64,000 nucleotides of DNA. It comes from Flavobacteriaceae bacterium UBA3611. Lineage in GTDB: Bacteria > Bacteroidota > Bacteroidia > Flavobacteriales > Flavobacteriaceae. The notes under the pieces were generated by a model. That model was not told the origin of the DNA, ran no database searches, and worked only from the letters and a program-made list of their open reading frames with translations. Position numbers and translations under genes: made by a program. Where the stretch lies: positions 355,408 through 419,407 of the forward strand of contig DFLU01000012.1 of the NCBI GenBank assembly GCA_002375495.1. The letters are read 5' to 3'. The stretch's first letter is position 1; every line of letters starts with the position of its first letter. Below are positions 58,967-64,000 of the stretch, piece after piece.

Positions 58967-59305
58967 ATGAAAGAAATAAAGGCATTTGTAAAACCGAACA
59001 GGATACAAAGAATTATAGAAGCTCTGACTGATAACGGATTTAAAAGTATGACCCTGTCACAAGCAGAAGGAACTGGAGCTTTCAAGGCAAAAGGAGCTAA
59101 ACCTTCACTCGATTTTCACGTAACAAACAGCCCTGTGGTAAAATTGGAACTCGTTTGCCAGAACGAGGAAGCACAATCTGCAATAGACATCATTCTCAAA
59201 AATGGCAAAACCCCAGATCCTGGTGATGGCATCATTTATTTGTCTGAGATTGAAGATGCTTTTCAGATAAAAACAGAGGAATCCTTAAAACAATTCAAAA
59301 TTTAA
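58967..59305 (+). CDS. PII-like signalling protein (metal-efflux-linked group)
   Basis: This 112-residue P-II superfamily protein has MKEIKAFVKPNRIQRIIEAL at the N terminus and the closing GDGIIYLSEIEDAFQIKT segment matching the PII B-loop region. A separate PII group (often called PII-NG) is encoded next to heavy-metal RND pumps rather than ammonium transporters. The T-loop tyrosine region of canonical GlnB is not recognisable. It probably senses a nucleotide or metal and modulates the pump, which is inference. Confidence 0.8.
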   Translation: MKEIKAFVKPNRIQRIIEALTDNGFKSMTLSQAEGTGAFKAKGAKPSLDFHVTNSPVVKLELVCQNEEAQSAIDIILKNGKTPDPGDGIIYLSEIEDAFQIKTEESLKQFKI

Positions 59306-59389
59306 TTGTTTCGTAATTAATGCGTTGAAGAAAAATAATTAGGCTTAAATAGATAGCAAAAAGATACAAAATAATAGAGCCATAAAAAT

Positions 59390-60022
59390 ATGGAAACAAC
59401 AAGAAAAAACAATTTAAAACAGGCCAGAACACTTCAAATTTGGAACGTCATTTATGACGTTATAGAGGTGGTCGTCTCGCTTATTGCTGGAATAACAGCA
59501 AATAGTTCCGCACTCGTAGGTTGGGCACTGGATAGCACGATAGAAGTGATAAGTGCTGCAACACTTGGATGGCGACTGCACGGCGAGCTCAAAGGCATCG
59601 ATGAAGAAAAGGTAAAACGAAGACAAAAAATTACCTTGAACGTGATTGCAGTTTCATTTACGCTCATCTGTATTTTCATTTCCTATGATTCCATTACCAA
59701 GCTCATCAATAAAGAAACCGCAAGCTGGAGCACGTTGGGACTGGTCATATTATTGGTCTCGCTCGTTGTCAATCCTATCTTGATATATTTTAAAAGAAAA
59801 TATGGGAAAAAACTGGAAAGTCCAGCTCTACTGGCTGATGCAAAAGACACCTTTATTTGTCTTTACCAGACAGTGGTCGTATTGACAGGATTGCTATTGG
59901 TCAACTGGTTGGAGTGGTGGTGGGCAGATCCTGTAGCGGCCTTGCTCATCGTTCCATACGCTGCAAAAGAAGGTTGGGAAGCATTTAACAAAGCAAAAAA
60001 TATCAACTACAATATCACATAA
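59390..60022 (+). CDS. Cation transporter, CDF-like
   Basis: This 210-residue protein has about five to six membrane segments, with N-terminal VVVSLIAGITANSSALVGWALDSTIEV, recalling the CDF A-site region (HxxxD-like position here DSTIE), and WADPVAALLIVPYAAKEGWEAF at the end, which matches the CDF TM5-TM6 DPVAAL motif. The cytoplasmic C-terminal domain of typical CDF proteins is absent, so it is a short form. It is expected to export divalent cations. It lies between the PII-like and Fur genes. Confidence 0.82.
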   Translation: METTRKNNLKQARTLQIWNVIYDVIEVVVSLIAGITANSSALVGWALDSTIEVISAATLGWRLHGELKGIDEEKVKRRQKITLNVIAVSFTLICIFISYDSITKLINKETASWSTLGLVILLVSLVVNPILIYFKRKYGKKLESPALLADAKDTFICLYQTVVVLTGLLLVNWLEWWWADPVAALLIVPYAAKEGWEAFNKAKNINYNIT

Positions 60023-60024
60023 AT

Positions 60025-60447
60025 ATGCAAGAAGTTGAAAAATTTTTAGAAAGCAAAGGCATCCGCCCTACGGCAATGCGCCTGATGACCTATAAGCGGT
60101 TGGCGCAACTAAAAGTGGCCATTAGCCTGGGCGAGCTCGAAAAAGATTTTGAACGCTCAGAACGGAGCACACTTTACCGTACTATGAAAACATTTGAGGA
60201 AAAAGGAATCGTGCACCAAATTGAGGATGGCACCGGCATTGTTAAATATGCCCTGTGCGAGGAAAATTGTGAATGTGAGGTCGGCAACGACCTTCACTTA
60301 CACTTTCATTGCAATAGTTGCGGTGAAACGGTGTGCCTGACCGAGCATAAAATTCCGACAATAAACCTGCCCGAAGGCTATGTGGCAGAAGATATCAACC
60401 TTGTGGCAAAGGGAGTCTGTGAGAAGTGCAGCAATGACTTGGATTAA
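60025..60447 (+). CDS. Fur-family transcriptional regulator
   Basis: This 140-residue Fur superfamily regulator has an N-terminal winged helix (RPTAMRLMTYKRL, RSTLYRTMKTFEEKGIVHQI) and a C-terminal metal domain with LHLHFHCNSCGETVCL and GVCEKCS, supplying a structural zinc site of two CxxC pairs. The His-rich segment suggests Zur- or Fur-like sensing. It starts two bases after the transporter stop and probably controls this cluster. Confidence 0.9.
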   Translation: MQEVEKFLESKGIRPTAMRLMTYKRLAQLKVAISLGELEKDFERSERSTLYRTMKTFEEKGIVHQIEDGTGIVKYALCEENCECEVGNDLHLHFHCNSCGETVCLTEHKIPTINLPEGYVAEDINLVAKGVCEKCSNDLD

Positions 60448-60473
60448 ATATTTTGATTTAAAAAATTGGAACA

Positions 60474-60833
60474 ATGATGACGATTTATAAAAATGAATGT
60501 AAGGTATATATGGTAGCTCAAAATAGATTAGATGCTACAGATTATGAAAATATGAAATCACAATTAAAAGACCATATACAAGAACATAATAAAGTGTACT
60601 GGTATATCGAGATGGAAAATTTTGAGGGTTGGTCCTCAAGTGCATATTGGAAAGGTATTGAACTCAAACTTCCAAAGGAGGAAAGATTAAAACGAGTCGC
60701 ATTGGTAGGAAACTTAGAATGGCAAGAACAATTTACGGAAGTTTTGATACCATTTACAAGGGCACATATTAAATTCTTTGGTCCAGATGAAAAAAAATTG
60801 GCCAAAGAATGGATAGAGAAAGAAATTAATTAA
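60474..60833 (+). CDS. STAS/SEC14-type (SpoIIAA-like) protein, copy 1
   Basis: This 119-residue SpoIIAA-like protein has NKVYWYIEMENFEGWSSSAYWKGIEL in the centre and RVALVGNLEWQEQFTEVLIPF before a C-terminal helix, the usual layout of small DUF3478/SEC14-like proteins. Members may bind lipids or respond to stress. The function is not established. A diverged paralogue lies at 62349-62708. Confidence 0.78.
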   Translation: MMTIYKNECKVYMVAQNRLDATDYENMKSQLKDHIQEHNKVYWYIEMENFEGWSSSAYWKGIELKLPKEERLKRVALVGNLEWQEQFTEVLIPFTRAHIKFFGPDEKKLAKEWIEKEIN

Positions 60834-61083
60834 AACAGCTAAATTAATTAAAACGAAAGAACTATTATTTACTATTAAAATCTGGGGAATGCAATTTACA
60901 CTGGAAGCAGTGGATAATCCTCAGCCCAAATCCCCAAATGTAATAGTGCTCAATGGAAATCCTGAAGGACGTTTTGCAAGGGGTAAAATAAGTGAGGAGG
61001 ATTTTAAAAAATGTAAAAATTGTTACGAGAAAAAAAATTGCGTTGCATTTAACCAAACGCTAAGAAAATTAGAAATAAAAAAT

Positions 61084-61518
61084 ATGAATACCAAGTTTAT
61101 TAAAGTCTTTTTGCGATTAGCAATTTCAATCGGTTTTTTATCGGCGGTCGCCGATAGATTTGGAATTTGGAGCAAAGAAGTTTCTGTTTGGGGAAATTGG
61201 GACAGTTTCTTGAGTTATACCCAAATGATCAATCCTTGGATTCCGAATTCATTAATACCAACAATCGGACTTTTGGTAACCATAGCCGAAATTGTTTTTG
61301 CGATTTTCTTGATAATAGGGTTTAAAACGGAACTGTTTGCAAAATTAAGCGGGTTTCTACTGTTACTATTTGCTGTTTCAATGACTTTTTCAACTGGAGT
61401 AAAAGGAGCGCTTGACTTTTCTGTTTTTAGTGCTTCTGCCGGAGCTTTTGCTTTGAGTCTTATGAAAGAAAAATATTTGGAATTGGACAATCTGATTTCT
61501 AAACCTATAAATAGCTGA
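61084..61518 (+). CDS. DoxX-family membrane protein
   Basis: This 144-residue protein has four membrane helices of the DoxX type (FLRLAISIGFLSAVADRFGIW, TIGLLVTIAEIVFAIFLIIG). I place the start at the ATG at 61084 (MNTKFIKVFL). The frame is open upstream to 60889 and would add 65 residues with CKNCYEKKNC, which could be a genuine extension or a fused remnant. DoxX-like proteins join redox or detoxification functions. Their specific activity is unknown. Confidence 0.72.
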   Translation: MNTKFIKVFLRLAISIGFLSAVADRFGIWSKEVSVWGNWDSFLSYTQMINPWIPNSLIPTIGLLVTIAEIVFAIFLIIGFKTELFAKLSGFLLLLFAVSMTFSTGVKGALDFSVFSASAGAFALSLMKEKYLELDNLISKPINS

Positions 61519-61520
61519 AA

Positions 61521-62324
61521 ATGAAACTGGCTAATGGCATACATAATCAAAAAAGAGGGGCGCTGAACAGGCGAGGTCTTCTTATTGCTATTGTATTAGG
61601 GTTTGCGGTTGGTATAATCATCATACAGCCTTTGGGCATTTCCCTATTCCAGTATGACCAGAGCGGTGATACGGGCAATTGGTGGTATTTGTTCAAAAAC
61701 GCAGTTGGGCAAGCTCTTGGATTTGGAGATGTGGACCAAATCCTAAAAAATATCCTGTTTGGTATTATGGGAAGCAGTCTCGCCTTAATGTTCTATACAA
61801 GAAAAACAATATTTCAACTAAATAGGGAGAAAGTCGGAATAACCTTGATAAGGGAATTATTGAACAAAGGTGAAAACCACGAGGTAGAATTCAAAAGCAC
61901 CTTGAGGTGGGACCTTCGACAAGGTAAGGTTAACAAAGCTTTGGAAATGGTGGTGGCGAAGACCATTGCAGGATATATGAATACCGAAGGAGGCCACTTG
62001 ATTATTGGGGTAGATGATGAAGGCCGTATTCTGGGGCTCGAACAAGATTACGGTACTTTAAAGAAACCAGACAAGGACGGGTTTGAACAGTATGTAATGC
62101 AGTTGGTGTCCGTCAAGTTAGGCACCCATTTTTGCCCTTTGGCAAAAGTGGCCTTTTATGAATTTAAAGAAAAGGATATCTGTTATGTAAGGGTCTACAA
62201 ATCGCAAAAACCCGTGTATTTGAACCTGGGCGACCGTTCTCATTTCTTTATCAGAACTGGGAACGGTACCCGGGAGTTGGATATGCCCGAAGCATTGGAT
62301 TATATGGAAATTCACTTAAACTAA
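61521..62324 (+). CDS. Membrane-anchored AlbA_2/Schlafen-like domain protein
   Basis: This 267-residue protein has two N-terminal membrane helices (about 19-41 and 75-92), followed by an AlbA_2 (AAA-4, divergent Schlafen-like) domain with HEVEFKSTL at 120-128 and GGHLIIGVDDEGRILGL at 157-173. Most AlbA_2 proteins are soluble nucleic-acid or nucleotide-binding regulators. Tethering to the membrane and the metal cluster context are unusual. It starts two bases after the DoxX stop. Confidence 0.8.
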   Translation: MKLANGIHNQKRGALNRRGLLIAIVLGFAVGIIIIQPLGISLFQYDQSGDTGNWWYLFKNAVGQALGFGDVDQILKNILFGIMGSSLALMFYTRKTIFQLNREKVGITLIRELLNKGENHEVEFKSTLRWDLRQGKVNKALEMVVAKTIAGYMNTEGGHLIIGVDDEGRILGLEQDYGTLKKPDKDGFEQYVMQLVSVKLGTHFCPLAKVAFYEFKEKDICYVRVYKSQKPVYLNLGDRSHFFIRTGNGTRELDMPEALDYMEIHLN

Positions 62325-62348
62325 TATAAATCCAATAAAAATTGAAAA

Positions 62349-62708
62349 ATGATACAGATTATAAACATAGAAAAGGAAAACTTAATCGCTGCCAAAATCA
62401 ACGGTAGAGTCACAAAGAAGGATGTTGAAAAAATTCATCCGCTCATTCACAATATCATCGAAAAAGGCCATAAAGTGGATTTTTATTTTGAACTGGAAGA
62501 TTTTCACGGCTACGACCTACAAGGGTTTTGGGCAGATTTAAAGGTAGATGCTGCACACCTATCAGATTATGGTAAAATGGCATTTGTAGGCGAAAAAAAG
62601 TGGCAGAAATGGGCAGCCAAGGCTACCGATTTCTTTACCGGTTCAGAAGTCAAATATTTTGACCTTCAGGATAAGGAACAAGCAAAAAAATGGATAAAAA
62701 ACAACTAA
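62349..62708 (+). CDS. STAS/SEC14-type (SpoIIAA-like) protein, copy 2
   Basis: This 119-residue paralogue of 60474-60833 shows HKVDFYFELEDFHGYDLQGFWADLKVD and MAFVGEKKWQKWAAKATDFF, the same fold with diverged sequence. It lies between the AlbA_2 membrane gene and the metal ATPase, five bases before the latter. The repeated presence suggests a partner role in this module, which is inference. Confidence 0.78.
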   Translation: MIQIINIEKENLIAAKINGRVTKKDVEKIHPLIHNIIEKGHKVDFYFELEDFHGYDLQGFWADLKVDAAHLSDYGKMAFVGEKKWQKWAAKATDFFTGSEVKYFDLQDKEQAKKWIKNN

Positions 62709-62712
62709 GGAT

Positions 62713-64000
62713 ATGAAAAAACTAAAAATCAAAATTCCCGTAATCCTTCCACAGGTACCGGACGAAAAAGATGCCTGCATCAATAGGCTCATCGACAAGT
62801 TAAGTGGTCGTGAAGGTATTGACAGTGTGCACATATCCGATGAAAAAGCGGACGGTGTACCGCAACTCTGTTTTCATTACGACCCCGATATCATTTCACT
62901 TGATAGAGTACAGTCCTTGGCAGAAACCACGGGAGCCCAGATCACGGATAAATTTGGACATAAGTTGGTAGAAGTGGAAGGGATACGCCACACCCGTCAC
63001 GCCCGAACCATCGAGAAAGCAGTCAAAGAGGTCGATGGAGTTCTCGAAGTTTCCGCATCCGCTTCAGGAATGATACGTGTGGAATTTGATAAGGGCATTA
63101 CAGGATTTGGGGCGATTAAAAAGAAAATAGAAAAACAAGGGCTTACTATTATTGAACCTTCCGTTGATACAGAAACACATTTACAAAAAATAGAAGTTTC
63201 CAACGGTGAAGAAAAATCTGAAGATACTCAAGACAAGGAGGAAAATCAACACGTTGGCGAGAGCGAAGGCCACGTTCATAAAGACGGCGAAGAACACGAC
63301 CACAACGAGGATGAAGGCGAGGCACACGCCCACGGCGGTATTTTCGGAAAGAACACCGAACTTATTTTTGCCATCATTTGCGGTGCCCTTCTTGGAATAG
63401 GTTTCGGATTGTCCTACGTGGACTCGATACCGGATTGGGTCAGCTTGTCCCTCTACATAGGCGCCTACTTTTTTGGAGGTTATTTTACCGCGAAAGAGGC
63501 CATACAGACAGTGGCCAAAGGTGGTTTTGAAATCGACTTTTTAATGTTGGTCGCCGCCATCGGTGCCGCTGCTTTGGGCGCTTGGGCGGAAGGGGCCTTG
63601 TTACTTTTCCTGTTCAGCCTCGGGCACGCTCTTGAACATTATGCGATGGAGAAAGCCCGAAAATCTATTGCGGCACTGGCAGATTTAGCACCGAAAACGG
63701 CCTTGCTAAAAAAAGATGGAAAGACCAAAGAAGTTGGTATTGAAAAGTTGAATAAAGGCGATATTATTGTAGTTAAGCCAAACAGTAAAATATCTGCCGA
63801 TGGCGTTGTTGTTGATGGTAAAAGTAGTGTCAACCAAGCCCCCATTACCGGGGAAAGTGTACCAGTAGATAAAGTTCCTGTGGAAGATTCCGCCAAGGAC
63901 TATTCAGAGGATGATGATATAAAGGACGAAAACCGAGTTTTCGCCGGGACTATTAACGGCAACAATACGCTTGAAATTAAGGTAATCAAAGAGGCAAAGG
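62713..64000 (+). CDS. Heavy-metal P1B-type ATPase, truncated by the window end
   Basis: The visible 429 residues start at the ATG at 62713. Two HMA-like domains (about 1-75 and 78-155) are followed by a His/Asp/Glu-rich stretch (about 185-212), membrane helices from about 217, FEIDFLMLVAAIGAAALGAW, and the actuator loop with PITGESVPVD near 378-387. The CPx, DKTGT and nucleotide-binding parts lie beyond the window. The second HMA domain has GIRHTRHARTIE where CxxC is normal. The family exports zinc, cadmium, lead or copper ions using ATP. The exact metal cannot be decided from this part. Confidence 0.88.
   Translation, partial: MKKLKIKIPVILPQVPDEKDACINRLIDKLSGREGIDSVHISDEKADGVPQLCFHYDPDIISLDRVQSLAETTGAQITDKFGHKLVEVEGIRHTRHARTIEKAVKEVDGVLEVSASASGMIRVEFDKGITGFGAIKKKIEKQGLTIIEPSVDTETHLQKIEVSNGEEKSEDTQDKEENQHVGESEGHVHKDGEEHDHNEDEGEAHAHGGIFGKNTELIFAIICGALLGIGFGLSYVDSIPDWVSLSLYIGAYFFGGYFTAKEAIQTVAKGGFEIDFLMLVAAIGAAALGAWAEGALLLFLFSLGHALEHYAMEKARKSIAALADLAPKTALLKKDGKTKEVGIEKLNKGDIIVVKPNSKISADGVVVDGKSSVNQAPITGESVPVDKVPVEDSAKDYSEDDDIKDENRVFAGTINGNNTLEIKVIKEAK

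Noticed and set aside
58967..59305. The PII-like gene as a general nitrogen regulator
   Set aside because: There are no nitrogen genes nearby and the canonical T-loop is not recognisable. The position inside a metal efflux cluster fits the metal-linked PII group.
1..64000. A CRISPR array or complete insertion sequence
   Set aside because: No regularly spaced identical repeats with unique spacers and no transposase gene were seen. The tandem tracts at 34.9 and 47.2 kb are simple repeats without spacers.

Overview
The window looks like the chromosome of a marine-type member of the Flavobacteriaceae (Bacteroidota). The evidence is the moderate GC content, DUF1501/DUF1800 proteins with a type IX secretion sorting tail, flavobacterial TAnnTTTG promoter boxes, a RibF-Pth-L25 neighbourhood, paired TM2-domain proteins, DUF6090, HTTM and DUF4286 proteins, and dispersed palindromic intergenic repeats typical of the group.

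Layout. Bases 1-1176 carry no protein gene. They hold a tightly packed, unusual array of tRNA-like sequences (Glu-, Gln-, Trp- and Phe-like units that fold, then broken or apparently rearranged units), followed by a 480-base leader and then a soluble SPFH/slipin-family gene. This is the most unusual part of the window. Bases 2300-48900 are mostly ordinary chromosome, largely on the minus strand. They include an HDAC-like hydrolase, metG, a DUF1800-DUF1501 secretion pair, a four-gene ligase-associated DNA repair operon (exonuclease, ATP-dependent ligase, Lhr-like helicase, PdeM), fbp, an aspartokinase, a bifunctional aminolipid acyltransferase, and a small ArsR-controlled cluster. They continue with a GH2/GH20/CutC glycan operon, small VOC/DUF1801 genes, a thioesterase-mgtE-rsmA run, serS, ribF-pth-rplY and prs. 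Repeat-rich gaps lie at 33.4, 34.9, 44.6 and 47.1-47.9 kb.

A tRNA-Leu(CAA), preceded by a truncated copy, sits at 49.0-49.16 kb. To its right the gene content changes to plus-strand accessory genes and stays so to the window end. A ParB-like protein and a DUF932 protein share a duplicated leader of about 140 bp. A heavy-metal resistance module follows: a His/Cys-rich exported protein behind a palindromic operator, a CusA/CzcA RND pump fused to a TolC-like domain, its adaptor, a PII-like protein, a CDF-like transporter, a Fur regulator, two STAS/SEC14-type proteins around a DoxX and a membrane AlbA protein, and a P1B-type ATPase cut by the window end. I read this as one end of an integrated mobile element, but no integrase or transfer gene is visible here.

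All family names are from reading the sequence against remembered families. No search was run.
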